Positions 34,678 to 44,180 of a stretch of 61,973 nt of DNA are shown here, one piece after another. The stretch is from Methylobacterium jeotgali (GTDB lineage Bacteria > Pseudomonadota > Alphaproteobacteria > Rhizobiales > Beijerinckiaceae). The translations under genes were made by a program, and so were the position numbers. The first letter of the stretch is position 1; each line of letters starts with the position of its first letter. The notes under the pieces are model-generated. The model made no database searches and was not told where the DNA came from. It saw only the letters and a program-made list of their open reading frames with translations. The stretch lies in contig NZ_BPQR01000007.1 in NCBI RefSeq assembly GCF_022179345.1, positions 1-61,973 of the forward strand. The letters run 5' to 3'.

Positions 34678-35271
34678 TTGAGCCTGCGCCACCGTCTGCG
34701 CGAAGAGACCGCCGCGCCCCACGAGGCCCTGGAGCGCGACCTCGACTGGCAGGCCCGCGTCGCGAGCCTCGACGGCTACCGCGACCTGCTCGCACGCCTG
34801 CGGGGCTTCCACGCCACGCTGGAGCCCGAGATCGCCGGGGCGCTCGGCGACGACGCCTTCCTCGATCCCCGCCGGCGGATCGAAGCGCTCGACGCCGATC
34901 TCGCCTGCCTCGGCCTGACGCCGGCCGCCGTCGAGGCGCTGCCCCGGCCGCAGTCGCTCGGCCTCGCCGGGCCGGACGAGGCGCTCGGGGCGCTCTACGT
35001 CTTCGAGGGCTCGACGCTCGGCGGCATCCTGATCGGCCGGCACGTGCGGGCCCTCCACGGGCTCTCGCCGGAGGAAGGCTGCGCCTACTACGCCGGCCGG
35101 GGCGAGCGCGCCGGGCCGATGTGGCGGAGCTTCTGCGAGCGCCTCGATGCGGTGGGCGAGACGCCCGGCGCCGCCGAGGCCGTGTCGGCGGGCGCCGCGC
35201 GGACCTTCCGGGCGATGCGCGACTGGCTCTGCGCCGACGTCGCGGCGGCGGGGCTGCCGCCCGCCGCCTGA
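34678..35271 (+). CDS. bphO: Biliverdin-producing heme oxygenase (BphO-type)
   Basis: Opens heme to biliverdin, the phytochrome chromophore. It has 197 residues. The proximal heme His is in EETAAPHEALERDL (His15), and the distal helix is ALYVFEGSTLGGILIGRHV (residues 105-123), whose Gly residues let O2 bind. The start is TTG at 34678, only 10 bp after the phytochrome stop, so expression is probably coupled to the photoreceptor. This pairing is well known for bacteriophytochromes. It converges with gmk, 6 bp away. Confidence 0.92.
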   Translation: MSLRHRLREETAAPHEALERDLDWQARVASLDGYRDLLARLRGFHATLEPEIAGALGDDAFLDPRRRIEALDADLACLGLTPAAVEALPRPQSLGLAGPDEALGALYVFEGSTLGGILIGRHVRALHGLSPEEGCAYYAGRGERAGPMWRSFCERLDAVGETPGAAEAVSAGAARTFRAMRDWLCADVAAAGLPPAA

Positions 35272-35277
35272 GCAGGG

Positions 35278-35943
35278 TCAAGCGGTCTCGGCCAGCAGCC
35301 CGTCGACGAAGGCTGCCATGCCCGAGCGGCGCGTGCGCTTGGTGCGCTCGGCGACGAGGATGCCCTTCAGGGTCTCGAAGGCGTTCTGCAGGTCGTCGTT
35401 GACGAGCACGTAGTCGTACTCGCCCCAGCGGGCGATCTCGACGCGGGCGTTGGCGAGCCGCTTCTCGATGGTCGCCGGATCGTCCTCGGCGCGCCGCTCC
35501 AGGCGGTGGCGCAGCTCCGCCATGCTGGGGGGCAGGATGAAGACGCTGACCACGTCGTCGGGCAGGCGCGAGCGCACCTGCCGCGTGCCCTGGTAGTCGA
35601 TGTCGAAGATCATGTCCCGGCCCTCGGCGAGCGCCCTCTCCACGGGGCGGCGCGGGGTGCCGTAGAAGTTGCCGTGGACCTCGGCCCACTCGAGAAGGTC
35701 GTCGTGCCGCTTCAGGTCCTCGAAGGTCTCCCGGTCGACGAAGTTGTAGTGCCGCCCGTGGATCTCGGAGGGCCGGCGCGCCCGCGTCGTCATGGAGATC
35801 GACAGCTCCATGCCCCAGCCGCCGTCCTGGGCGATCTGGCGCGTCAGCGTCGTCTTGCCTGCGCCGGAGGGCGAGGACAGGATCAGGATCATCCCGCGCC
35901 GGGCGATGCTGCCGCCGCCGGGATCGCGCTCGTAGCCGCTCAT
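35278..35943 (-). CDS. gmk: Guanylate kinase
   Basis: Phosphorylates GMP to GDP. It has 221 residues. The P-loop is ILILSSPSGAGKTTLTRQI (Ser/Gly loop about 23-31), GMP-binding residues lie in TTRARRPSEIHGRHYNFVDR, and the segment FDIDYQGTRQVR completes the core. The N-terminus has 17 extra residues before MILILSSPSG; the GTG/ATG choice could shorten it to that Met. It is the last gene of a minus-strand run mutM-mltG-yicC-gmk, an order close to that of many alphaproteobacteria. Confidence 0.96.
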   Translation of the reverse strand: MSGYERDPGGGSIARRGMILILSSPSGAGKTTLTRQIAQDGGWGMELSISMTTRARRPSEIHGRHYNFVDRETFEDLKRHDDLLEWAEVHGNFYGTPRRPVERALAEGRDMIFDIDYQGTRQVRSRLPDDVVSVFILPPSMAELRHRLERRAEDDPATIEKRLANARVEIARWGEYDYVLVNDDLQNAFETLKGILVAERTKRTRRSGMAAFVDGLLAETA

Positions 35944-35956
35944 GCCGTCGCTTGCC

Positions 35957-36832
35957 CTACTCGACGTTCTGGACCTGCTCGCGGAACTGCTCCACCACGG
36001 CCTTCAAGTCGAGTCCGATCCGCGAGAGCGTGACGTCGCCGGCCTTGGCGCAGAGCGTGTTGGCCTCCCGGCCGAACTCCTGGGCGAGGAAGTCGAGCCG
36101 CCGGCCGATGGCGCCCCCCGCCTCGATCAGGCCGGTGGCCGCGGCGAGATGGGCGCGCAGGCGGTCGAGCTCCTCGCGCACATCGGCCTTGCCCGCGAGC
36201 AGCATCGCCTCCTGATGGAGGCGGGCCGGATCGAGGGCGCCGGCTTCGGCGAGGCCCGCGATGCTCGCCTGAAGGCGCTCGCGCACGGCCTCCGGCCGGC
36301 GGGCGGGGCTGTCCTCGGCGGCCGCCGTCAGCTCGGCGATGGTGCGCAGCTGCGAGGCCACGACCTCGTGGAGATGGCGCCCCTCGGCGCGGCGGCTCTC
36401 GACGAGGTCGGCAACGAGCCGCACCACCCCTTCCGCGAGGTCGCGGGCCAGCGTCTCGACCTCCGCGGCGGGCTCCTCGTCGCTCTCGATGACGCCGCGG
36501 ATGGAGAGCAGCCCGTCCATGGTCGCGGGCGCGATGCCTTCCGGAACCGGCACGCGGGCGACGGCCTGGGCCAGCGAGGCGAGCAGCGCCTCGTTGACCC
36601 TGACCCGCACCTCCCGCTCCGGGCGGGTCAGGGTGAGGGAGAGCTGGCACTGGCCCCGGTTCAGGGTCTTCTGGAGGGCGGTGCGGGCGACCTCGCCGGC
36701 CGCCTCGAAGCCCGGCGGCACCCGCAGGCGCACCTCGAGGCCCCGCCCGTTGACGCTGCGCACCTCCCAAGCCCACTGCACCGGCCCCGTGGTGCCCGCC
36801 GCGCGGGCGAAGCCCGTCATGCTCGCGATCAT
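35957..36832 (-). CDS. YicC family endoribonuclease
   Basis: YicC proteins are conserved stress-related proteins recently assigned endoribonuclease activity. It has 291 residues. The N-terminal block MIASMTGFARA and WEVRSVNGRGLEVRLRVPPG are diagnostic, and the C-terminal DUF1732-type block is GRRLDFLAQEFGREANTLCA followed by GLDLKAVVEQFREQVQNVE. The ATG at 36832 matches the family N-terminus; the longer open frame upstream runs into the mltG end. It lies between mltG and gmk, its usual place. Confidence 0.94.
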   Translation of the reverse strand: MIASMTGFARAAGTTGPVQWAWEVRSVNGRGLEVRLRVPPGFEAAGEVARTALQKTLNRGQCQLSLTLTRPEREVRVRVNEALLASLAQAVARVPVPEGIAPATMDGLLSIRGVIESDEEPAAEVETLARDLAEGVVRLVADLVESRRAEGRHLHEVVASQLRTIAELTAAAEDSPARRPEAVRERLQASIAGLAEAGALDPARLHQEAMLLAGKADVREELDRLRAHLAAATGLIEAGGAIGRRLDFLAQEFGREANTLCAKAGDVTLSRIGLDLKAVVEQFREQVQNVE

Positions 36833-36872
36833 GCCCGCGTCTTTCCCAAGCCCGCCCGCTTGCCCTTTCGGC

Positions 36873-38246
36873 TCAGGGCTGCTTGAGCACCGGCACGGTC
36901 TTGGGCGAGCCGAGATCGTAGGTCTTGTTCTTGAGCGGGTCGAGCCGCGTGCCCTCGGAGGCGTCGAAGGCGCGGGGCCGCGCGGCGGCGGGCGTGGGGG
37001 CGGCCGCCGGGGTGCCGGTGCCGGCGTCGGGGGCGTAGGCCGTGGCGCTGCCCGGCACCGACGGATCGGGCTCGGCCTTGTCGGTGGGGCTCGCCGCATC
37101 CGTCGGCGCCGGCGCCTGCCGGGCGCGCTCGACCTGCCGCCAGCGGGCGACGTTGCGCTGGTGGCCTTCCAGGCTGTCGGCGAAGGCGTGGCCGCCGGTG
37201 CCGTCGGCGACGAAGAACAGGTCCTTGGTCCGCGACGGATTGGCGACGGCCTCGAGCGCGGCGCGCCCCGGATTGGCGATCGGCCCCGGCGGAAGGCCCT
37301 CGATGACGTAGGTGTTGTAGGGCGTCGCCCGCTCGATCTCCGAGCGCAGGATGCCCCGGCCGAGCGTGCCGCGCCCGCCGACGAGCCCGTAGACGATGGT
37401 CGGGTCGGACTGGAGCTTCATGCGCTTGTTGAGGCGGTTGACGAAGACGCCGGCCACCCGCGGACGCTCGTCGGCGCGCCCCGTCTCCTTCTCCACGATG
37501 GAGGCGAGCGTCACCATCTCGGCGGGCGTCTTCACCGGGATCTCGGGGCTGCGCCGCAGCCAGATCTGGTTGAGGACCTCCCGCTGCTTGGCGCGCATGA
37601 GGTTGACGATCATCTGGCGGGTGGCGCCGCGCTCGAACTTGTAGGTGTCGGGCAGGAGCGAGCCCTCGGGAGGGATCTCGCCGATCTCGCCGGTGAGGAT
37701 GTCGTTCTCGTTGAGCCGGCCGACGATCTGCTCGCTGGTCAGGCCCTCGGGGAAGGTGACTGCATGCTGCACCTGCCGGCCGGTCGTCACCGTGTCGATG
37801 GCGTCGTTGATGCTGGCATGGGCCTTGAAGTTGTACTCGCCGGCCTTCAGCGGCGCCTTGCCGCCGAAGCGGGCGGCGAGCTCGAACAGGCCGGTATGGG
37901 CGATGACGCCCTCGCGCTGGAGGATCTCGGCGATCTCGGCGGTGCCGCTGCGCGAGGGGATCACCACCACCTTGTCCGCCTGGAGGGGCCCCGGCTCGCG
38001 GACCTGCCGGTGGAAGATCGTCAGCCCGATCATCGCGCCGAGCGCCAGCACCACGGCGAAGGTCAGAAGGCCCGAGACCGTGGCGAGCAGGCCGCCCCGG
38101 CGGCGCTCCGGCTCGTCCGGCGGCGGCGGCGCGGCGGTGGGCTTGATCGCCTCGCCCGGCGAGCGGGGCGAGAGGCGGTTCGGCAGGGCCGGCTCGTCGG
38201 AGGCGGTCGGCGTCGGCTCGGGCGTCTGGCGGCGGCGGAAGAACAT
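36873..38246 (-). CDS. mltG: Endolytic transglycosylase MltG
   Basis: Inner-membrane lytic transglycosylase that ends growing glycan strands. It has 457 residues. A cytoplasmic Pro-rich N-terminus (to about 50) precedes one membrane helix ([20 protein letters not shown]), a LysM-like region ([20 protein letters not shown]) and the YceG catalytic domain. The catalytic Glu region is [20 protein letters not shown] (Glu252/254), followed by [13 protein letters not shown]. The C-terminal ~110 residues are a Pro/Ala-rich extension beyond the family core. The start at 38246 is placed by the MFFRRRQ leader before the membrane segment. Confidence 0.94.
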   Translation of the reverse strand: MFFRRRQTPEPTPTASDEPALPNRLSPRSPGEAIKPTAAPPPPDEPERRRGGLLATVSGLLTFAVVLALGAMIGLTIFHRQVREPGPLQADKVVVIPSRSGTAEIAEILQREGVIAHTGLFELAARFGGKAPLKAGEYNFKAHASINDAIDTVTTGRQVQHAVTFPEGLTSEQIVGRLNENDILTGEIGEIPPEGSLLPDTYKFERGATRQMIVNLMRAKQREVLNQIWLRRSPEIPVKTPAEMVTLASIVEKETGRADERPRVAGVFVNRLNKRMKLQSDPTIVYGLVGGRGTLGRGILRSEIERATPYNTYVIEGLPPGPIANPGRAALEAVANPSRTKDLFFVADGTGGHAFADSLEGHQRNVARWRQVERARQAPAPTDAASPTDKAEPDPSVPGSATAYAPDAGTGTPAAAPTPAAARPRAFDASEGTRLDPLKNKTYDLGSPKTVPVLKQP

Positions 38247-38323
38247 CGCGATCCTGCTCGGGCTCGTTCGGGGCGAGCGGCGCCGTGCCCCTCGAAAGGG
38301 GCTGCGGCGCGAGCCCGGCAGCA

Positions 38324-39277
38324 CTAGCCCGCTTTGTGGCGAAAATGCCGTCCCGCTGCGCCCGCCGCCTTCGCGCCGGGAGCCTTCGCCGGGGGCTGGC
38401 AGACGGCGCAGTAGAAGGTCGAGCGGCCCGCCTGCACCATCCGTGCGACGCTCCCCCCGCAGCCCGGCGCGCGGCAGGGCTCGCCGGTGCGGTCGTAGAC
38501 CCGGAAGGCGTGCTGGAACCTGCCGCTGCCGCCGTCCGTGTGGGCGTAGTCGCGCAGCGTCGAGCCGCCGGCCTCGACGGCCTCCGCAAGCACGGAGCGG
38601 ATCTCCTGCGCGAGGCGATGGGCCTGGGGCGTGCCCCGCCCGTCCGCTGCGGCGAGCGCGCCGGCCGGCGTCTCCGGATGGAGGCGCGCCCGGTGGAGCG
38701 CCTCGCAGACGTAGATGTTGCCGAGCCCCGCGATCAGCCTCTGGTCGAGGAGCGCGGCCTTCAGCGGCGCGATCCGGTGCCGGAACAGCCGGGCGATGGC
38801 GTCGCCGTCGAGCCCTTCGTCCAGGGGCTCGATGCCCATGGACGCGAAGTGGCGGCAGGTGGCGAGCCCCTCCGTCGCCACGAGATCCATGAAGCCGAAG
38901 CGGCGCACGTCGTTGTAGGTGACGGTGGCCCCGCTCCCCATGGCGAAGACGACGTGGTCGTGCTTCGCGTTGCCCAGCGCCCCTTCGAGGTAGAAGTCGC
39001 CCGGCGACAGGTTCGAGCCGTCCGGCAGAGTCACGTCGAAGCGCCCGCTCATGCCGAGATGCATGATCAGGCTCTCGCCGGAATCGAGGCCGGCGACGAG
39101 ATACTTTGCCCGGCGGGCGAGGTCCGTGACCGTCCGGCCCTCCAGCCGCGCGGCGAAGCGATCCGGGAAGGGGAAGCGCAGGTCTGCGCGGCGCAGGGTG
39201 ACGCGACTGACGCGCGCGCCGACCATGGCCGGCGCGAGGCCCCGGCGCACGGTCTCGACCTCGGGAAGCTCGGGCAT
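38324..39277 (-). CDS. mutM: Formamidopyrimidine-DNA glycosylase
   Basis: Removes 8-oxoguanine and formamidopyrimidines and cuts the abasic site. It has 317 residues. It begins [13 protein letters not shown] after the Met, so Pro2 and Glu3 are in place. The H2TH region contains [20 protein letters not shown]. The C-terminal zinc finger has C-x4-C and C-x2-C pairs (CRAPGC, FYCAVC). A Lys/Ala/Gly-rich tail of about 20 residues follows. It is divergent from ubiE, 120 bp away, as in many alphaproteobacterial dnaA neighbourhoods. Confidence 0.95.
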   Translation of the reverse strand: MPELPEVETVRRGLAPAMVGARVSRVTLRRADLRFPFPDRFAARLEGRTVTDLARRAKYLVAGLDSGESLIMHLGMSGRFDVTLPDGSNLSPGDFYLEGALGNAKHDHVVFAMGSGATVTYNDVRRFGFMDLVATEGLATCRHFASMGIEPLDEGLDGDAIARLFRHRIAPLKAALLDQRLIAGLGNIYVCEALHRARLHPETPAGALAAADGRGTPQAHRLAQEIRSVLAEAVEAGGSTLRDYAHTDGGSGRFQHAFRVYDRTGEPCRAPGCGGSVARMVQAGRSTFYCAVCQPPAKAPGAKAAGAAGRHFRHKAG

Positions 39278-39397
39278 GGTGCGTATATCGGCGCCGGCGG
39301 CCGGCCGCGCAATCGGCGCCCGCGTCGCGGGGCCGTCCCACCGATGGCGGATTGCGGCGGCCTTCGCTATGGAGGCCGGGCCAAGGAGAGCACGAGC

Positions 39398-40159
39398 ATG
39401 GCTGCGGGCCGGGACGACGAGACCGCCGATTTCGGCTTCGAGCGGGTGGCGCTCGGCGAGAAGCAGGGCCGCGTCGACGCGGTGTTCCGCTCGGTCGCCC
39501 GCCGCTACGACGTCATGAACGACCTGATGTCGGCGGGCCTCCACCGGCTCTGGAAGGACCGGCTCGTCTCGATGCTGCGGCCGCCGGGCAACCGCCCTTT
39601 CCACCATCTCGACGTTGCCGGCGGCACCGGGGACGTCGCCTTCCGCATCCTCGATGCCGGCGGCCCGCAGACCCGCGTCACGGTGCTCGATATCAACGAG
39701 GACATGCTCCGCGTCGGCGCCGAGCGCGGTGCGTCCTACGGCGCGCGGGCGGAATTCGTGACCGGAAACGCCGAGACCCTGCCCCTGCCGGATTCGAGCG
39801 TCGACGCCTACACCATCGCCTTCGGCATAAGGAACGTGCCGCGCATCGACGCGGCGCTGGCCGAGGCCCGCCGCGTGCTGCGTCCGGGCGGTCGCTTCCT
39901 CTGCCTCGAGTTCTCGAAGGTCGACCTGCCGGTGCTCGACCGCATCTACGACGCCTACTCCTTCCACGTGATCCCGCGCATCGGCGCGCGGGTGGCGGGC
40001 GACGCGGACTCCTACCGCTACCTCGTCGAGTCGATCCGCCAGTTCCCGACGCCCGGCGTCTTCGCCGGCATGATCGAGGCGGCGGGTCTGCGCCACGTCA
40101 CGCACCGGCCGCTGTCGGGGGGCATCGTCGCGATCCATTCCGGCTGGAAGGTCTCGTGA
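39398..40159 (+). CDS. ubiE: Ubiquinone/menaquinone C-methyltransferase UbiE
   Basis: SAM-dependent C-methyltransferase of quinone biosynthesis. It has 253 residues. Motif I is [17 protein letters not shown], the substrate-side block is [20 protein letters not shown] followed by IRNV, and the C-terminal motif is [20 protein letters not shown]. The ATG at 39398 follows AAGGAGAGCACGAGC, a strong ribosome site. ubiB starts 23 bp later and coaBC overlaps ubiB, so the three form an operon. Confidence 0.96.
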   Translation: MAAGRDDETADFGFERVALGEKQGRVDAVFRSVARRYDVMNDLMSAGLHRLWKDRLVSMLRPPGNRPFHHLDVAGGTGDVAFRILDAGGPQTRVTVLDINEDMLRVGAERGASYGARAEFVTGNAETLPLPDSSVDAYTIAFGIRNVPRIDAALAEARRVLRPGGRFLCLEFSKVDLPVLDRIYDAYSFHVIPRIGARVAGDADSYRYLVESIRQFPTPGVFAGMIEAAGLRHVTHRPLSGGIVAIHSGWKVS

Positions 40160-40181
40160 TCCTGCATCCGGGCGCCCGCGC

Positions 40182-41738
40182 ATGATCGGCTCGCTCCTCC
40201 ACCTCCTGCGGGGCGCCCATGTCGGCTTCGTGCTCGCCCGCGAGGGCGGGCTCGCCTTCGTGGACGCCGCTGAGTTGCCGCCGCACCTGCGGCTCGCGCT
40301 CAGGATCGGGCGGATGCTGGAGCGGCCGGGCCTCGGCGACGGCGCCGCCCGGCTCTCCAAGGCGCTGACCCGGCTCGGGCCGAGCTACGTCAAGTTCGGT
40401 CAGTTCCTGGCCACCCGCCCCGACATCGTCGGCATGGCCGCCGCCCTCGATCTCGAGAAGCTTCAGGACCGGGTGCCGGCCTTTCCGCAGGGGCAGGCGA
40501 TCCGCGTGGTCGAGACCGCCTTCGGCAAGCCGCTGCGGGACCTCTTCGCGAGCTTCAGCGAGCCGGTGGCGGCGGCCTCCATCGCCCAGGTCCACAAGGC
40601 GACGGTCCTCGACCCCGACGGTACGCAGCGCATGCTCGCCGTGAAGATCATGCGGCCGGGCGTGCGCGAGCGCTTCCAGCGCGACCTCCAGGTCATGCGC
40701 TTCATGGCCCGCGTCGTGAACGCGCTCTCGCCCCAGGCCGAACGGCTGCGCCCGCGGGAGGTGGTCGAGATCCTCGCCCGCTCCGTGACGATGGAGATGG
40801 ACTTCCGCCTGGAGGCGGCGGCCATGTCCGAGCTCGCGCAGAACACCAAGGACGACGAGGATTTCCGCGTGCCGCGCCCCGAGTGGGAGCTGACCGCCCG
40901 CGACGTGCTCTCCAGCGAGTGGATCGACGGCACACGCCTCCACGCCCGCGCCGACATCGTGGCGGCGGGCCACGACCCGCAGGCGCTCGGGCGCACGGTG
41001 ATCCAGAGCTTCCTGCGCCAGGCGATCCGCGACGGCTTCTTCCACGCCGACATGCACCAGGGAAACCTGTTCGTGGACGCGCAAGGGCGACTCGTCGCCG
41101 TCGATTTCGGCATCATGGGCCGCCTCGGCATGGCCGAGCGCCGCTTCCTCGCCGAGATCCTGCTCGGCTTCATCCTGCGGGACTACCGGCGCGTCGCGCA
41201 GGTGCATTTCGAGGCCGGCTACGTGCCCCGCCACCACTCGGTGGACGACTTCGCCCAGGCGATCCGCGCCATCGGCGAGCCGATCCACCAGCGTCGGGCC
41301 GACGAGATCTCGATGGCCAAGGTGCTGACCCTGCTCTTCGACGTAACGGCGCTGTTCGACATGAGCACCCGCACCGAGCTGGTGATGCTCCAGAAGACCA
41401 TGGTCGTGGTCGAAGGCGTCGCCCGCAGCCTCGACCCGCGCCTCGACATGTGGACCACCGCCGAGCCCGTGGTCCGCGCCTGGATCGCCCGCAACCTCGG
41501 CCCCGTGGGCCGGGTCGAGGGGGCGGGCCGCGCCGCCCTGACGCTCGCCGACGTCGTCGCCGACATCCCCGACATCGCCCAGCGCCTGCGGCGCATCCTG
41601 GTGCGCTTCGACGAGGAGGGCTCCCACGAGGCCGTCCAGATCCGCAACCTCGCCCGGATGGAGAAGCGCCGGGCGGTCTGGTCCACGTTGGCGCTCTGGG
41701 CTATCGCGGTGGGGGCACTGGTGATGGCGTTCCGATGA
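40182..41738 (+). CDS. ubiB: Ubiquinone biosynthesis atypical kinase UbiB
   Basis: ADCK/UbiB-family ATPase needed for ubiquinone synthesis, 518 residues. The family KxGQ signature is present as [13 protein letters not shown]. The Ala-rich loop [14 protein letters not shown] replaces the kinase Gly loop, the Lys is in [10 protein letters not shown], and the catalytic and metal residues are in [20 protein letters not shown] followed by [10 protein letters not shown]. The C-terminal membrane segment ([16 protein letters not shown]) is present. The stop overlaps the coaBC start (ATGA). Confidence 0.96.
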   Translation: MIGSLLHLLRGAHVGFVLAREGGLAFVDAAELPPHLRLALRIGRMLERPGLGDGAARLSKALTRLGPSYVKFGQFLATRPDIVGMAAALDLEKLQDRVPAFPQGQAIRVVETAFGKPLRDLFASFSEPVAAASIAQVHKATVLDPDGTQRMLAVKIMRPGVRERFQRDLQVMRFMARVVNALSPQAERLRPREVVEILARSVTMEMDFRLEAAAMSELAQNTKDDEDFRVPRPEWELTARDVLSSEWIDGTRLHARADIVAAGHDPQALGRTVIQSFLRQAIRDGFFHADMHQGNLFVDAQGRLVAVDFGIMGRLGMAERRFLAEILLGFILRDYRRVAQVHFEAGYVPRHHSVDDFAQAIRAIGEPIHQRRADEISMAKVLTLLFDVTALFDMSTRTELVMLQKTMVVVEGVARSLDPRLDMWTTAEPVVRAWIARNLGPVGRVEGAGRAALTLADVVADIPDIAQRLRRILVRFDEEGSHEAVQIRNLARMEKRRAVWSTLALWAIAVGALVMAFR

Positions 41739-42994
41739 CCCGCGATCTCGATGGCCGCCGCATCCTCCTCGTCATCGGCGGGGGCATCGCGGCCTACAAG
41801 GCGCTCGACCTGATCCGCCGCCTGCGGGAGCGCGGGGCGCGGGTGCGGCCGATCCTGACGCAGGGGGCACAGGAGTTCGTGACGCCGCTGGCCGCCGCCG
41901 CGCTGGCGGGGGAGCGGGCCCATACCGACCTGTTCGACAGGGCCGACGAGGCCGAGATCGGCCATATCCGGCTGGCGCGGGAAGCCGACGCGGTGGTGGT
42001 GGCGCCGGCGACCGCCAACATCATGGCCCGGATGGCGGCGGGGCTGACGCCGGACCTCGCCTCGACGGTGCTGCTCGCCACGACCCTGCCGATCCTGATC
42101 GCCCCGGCCATGAACGTGCGCATGTGGGCGCATCCCGCGACGCAGCGGAACCTCGCGACGCTGAAGGCCGACGGCGTCGCCGTGGTTGGCCCGAACGACG
42201 GGCCGATGGCGGAGGCCGAGACCGGGCCGGGCCGCATGGCCGAGCCGGTCGAGATCGTCGACGCGCTCGTCGCGATGCTCGCCGGCGCCGCGCCCTCCCC
42301 CGGCATCGGCTTCCTCTCCGGGCGCGACGCGTTTCCTCGGCCGCTCGCCGGCCGGCGCGTCCTCGTCACCTCGGGGCCGACGCACGAGCCGATCGACCCG
42401 GTGCGCTACCTCGCCAACCGCTCCTCCGGCCGCCAGGGCCACGCCATCGCCCAGGCCGCGGCGGAAGCCGGCGCCCTCGTCACCCTGGTGAGCGGGCCGG
42501 TCGCGATCCCCAACCCGCCCGGCGTCACGGTGGTGCGCGTCGAGACCGCCCGCGAGATGCTCGCCGCCGTCGAGGCGGCGCTGCCGGCCGTGCTCGCGGT
42601 CTTCGCCGCCGCGGTCGCCGACTGGCGCCCGGCGGAGGCGAAGGGCGCGAAGATCAAGAAGGACGGCGCGGCGCCGCCCCCCCTCACGCTGGCCGAGAAT
42701 CCGGACATCCTCGCCACGGTCTCGGGGATGGCCCAGGGCCGCCCCGGCCTCGTCGTGGGCTTCGCCGCCGAGACCAACGACGTGATCGCCCACGCGCAGC
42801 AAAAGCTCGCCCGCAAGGGCTGCGACCTCATCGTCGCCAACGACGTCTCGGCGGAGGGCGGCGTCATGGGTGGCACGCGGAACACCGTCCACCTCGTCGG
42901 CCGCGACGGCGCCATCGAGACTTGGCCGACCCTCGACAAGGACGAGGTCGCCCGCCGTCTGGTCGAGCGCTTCGCGGGGATGATCGTGCTGTAG
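41735..42994 (+). CDS. coaBC: Bifunctional phosphopantothenoylcysteine decarboxylase/synthetase
   Basis: Two consecutive steps of coenzyme A synthesis. It has 419 residues. The N-terminal flavin decarboxylase (CoaC) has VIGGGIAAYKALDLI, APATANIMARMAAG and APAMNVRMWAHPA, and the flexible PNDGPMAEAETGPGRMAE loop. The C-terminal synthetase (CoaB) has VTSGPTHEPIDPVRYLANRS followed by SGRQGHA, AAVADWRP, KIKKDG and IVANDVSAEGGVMGG. It overlaps ubiB by four bases. Both domains look intact. Confidence 0.96.
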   Translation: MTRDLDGRRILLVIGGGIAAYKALDLIRRLRERGARVRPILTQGAQEFVTPLAAAALAGERAHTDLFDRADEAEIGHIRLAREADAVVVAPATANIMARMAAGLTPDLASTVLLATTLPILIAPAMNVRMWAHPATQRNLATLKADGVAVVGPNDGPMAEAETGPGRMAEPVEIVDALVAMLAGAAPSPGIGFLSGRDAFPRPLAGRRVLVTSGPTHEPIDPVRYLANRSSGRQGHAIAQAAAEAGALVTLVSGPVAIPNPPGVTVVRVETAREMLAAVEAALPAVLAVFAAAVADWRPAEAKGAKIKKDGAAPPPLTLAENPDILATVSGMAQGRPGLVVGFAAETNDVIAHAQQKLARKGCDLIVANDVSAEGGVMGGTRNTVHLVGRDGAIETWPTLDKDEVARRLVERFAGMIVL

Positions 42995-43037
42995 CGCCTG
43001 GCACGACCGTTCGGGCTCGCTGCCGCGCGTCAGACGC

Positions 43038-44054
43038 TCAATCGGCGGACGAGCGGTCGGCCCCCCGCCGCGCCGCCACCGCCTCGGCCAGAAGACAGAG
43101 AATCTCGAAGAGCAGCGTCCCGCCGGCGAGCGCCGTGATGCCGGCGGCGTCGAGCGGCGGCGAGACCTCCACGAGGTCGGCGCCGACGAGGTCGAGGCCG
43201 CGCAGCGACCGCACGAGGTAGAGGGCCTCCCGCGTCGTGAAGCCGCCAGGCTCAGGGGTCCCGGTGCCCGGCGCGTAGGCCGGGTCGAGGGCGTCGATGT
43301 CGAAGCTGAGATAGGCGGGGCCCTCGCCGACCACCGCTCGGGCCTCGGCGACGGTCTCCGGCAGCCCCCGGCCGACCGCCTCCTCCAGGGTGACGATGCG
43401 GATGCCCTGAGCCAGCGCCCAGTCGCGTTCGTCGGCCGAATCGAGGCTGCCGCGGATGCCGATCTGCACCATGCGCCTCGGGTCGAGCACCCCGTCCTCC
43501 ACTGCCCGCCGGAAGGGCGTGCCGTGGGTGAGCCGCGTGCCGCCGTACTGCGAATCGTCGGTGTCGCTGTGCGCGTCGATATGCACGAGGCCCAGTGGCC
43601 TCCCCGCCCCGAGCGCCCTGAGCACGGGATAGCTGACGAGATGGTCGCCGCCGACGGAGAGCGGCACGATCCCCTGGCTCCGCAGCGCGGCGTGGAACGC
43701 CTCGATCCGCCGGCAGGTCTCGGCGGCGTCGATCGGGTTGACCGGCACGTCGCCGAGATCGGCGCAGGCGGCGAGCGCGTAGGGCGCGACGCCCGTGGAA
43801 TGGTTGACCGCGCGGGTATGGGTCGAGGCCTCGCGCACGGCGCGGGGGCCGAGGCAGGCGCCGGGCCGGTTCGTGGTCGCCCCGTCGAAGGGGATGCCGA
43901 CAAGGCCGATCTCCACGCCCTCTGCCGCGGCGGGGTCGCGGACCGGCAGGCGCATGAAGCTCGGGATCCCCGAGAAGCGCGGCGTCTCCATGCCGGAGGC
44001 CGGCCGGAAGCGGGCGATGCGCGCGGCATCCGCCTCGTCGACCTCGTGCGGCAC
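43038..44054 (-). CDS. Agmatinase-family ureohydrolase
   Basis: Mn-dependent arginase/agmatinase fold, 338 residues. The metal motifs are SVGGDHLVSYP, HIDAHSDTDD and LSFDIDALDPAYAPGTGTPE. The start is GTG at 44054, supported by the strong site GAGGAGGGACC just before it. Agmatinase is the commonest activity for this subfamily, but guanidinobutyrase, guanidinopropionase and guanidinase share these motifs and no neighbouring gene fixes the substrate. It is convergent with coaBC and divergent from the TIGR04222-type gene. Confidence 0.85.
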   Translation of the reverse strand: MPHEVDEADAARIARFRPASGMETPRFSGIPSFMRLPVRDPAAAEGVEIGLVGIPFDGATTNRPGACLGPRAVREASTHTRAVNHSTGVAPYALAACADLGDVPVNPIDAAETCRRIEAFHAALRSQGIVPLSVGGDHLVSYPVLRALGAGRPLGLVHIDAHSDTDDSQYGGTRLTHGTPFRRAVEDGVLDPRRMVQIGIRGSLDSADERDWALAQGIRIVTLEEAVGRGLPETVAEARAVVGEGPAYLSFDIDALDPAYAPGTGTPEPGGFTTREALYLVRSLRGLDLVGADLVEVSPPLDAAGITALAGGTLLFEILCLLAEAVAARRGADRSSAD

Positions 44055-44180
44055 GGTCCCTCCTCTCGCTCGGCGCGGGAATTGTCCCGCCCGCCCGGGA
44101 GGGAATCAAGCGCGGCCGGTGGCGGTGCATCGTGCTAGTGGAGAATCGCGGGATGCGGACGCGCGTCGGGAGGGGCGACG

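Noticed and set aside
40098..41627. Long open frame antisense to ubiB
   Set aside because: Low-complexity His/Gly/Arg content; UbiB motifs on the plus strand are complete.
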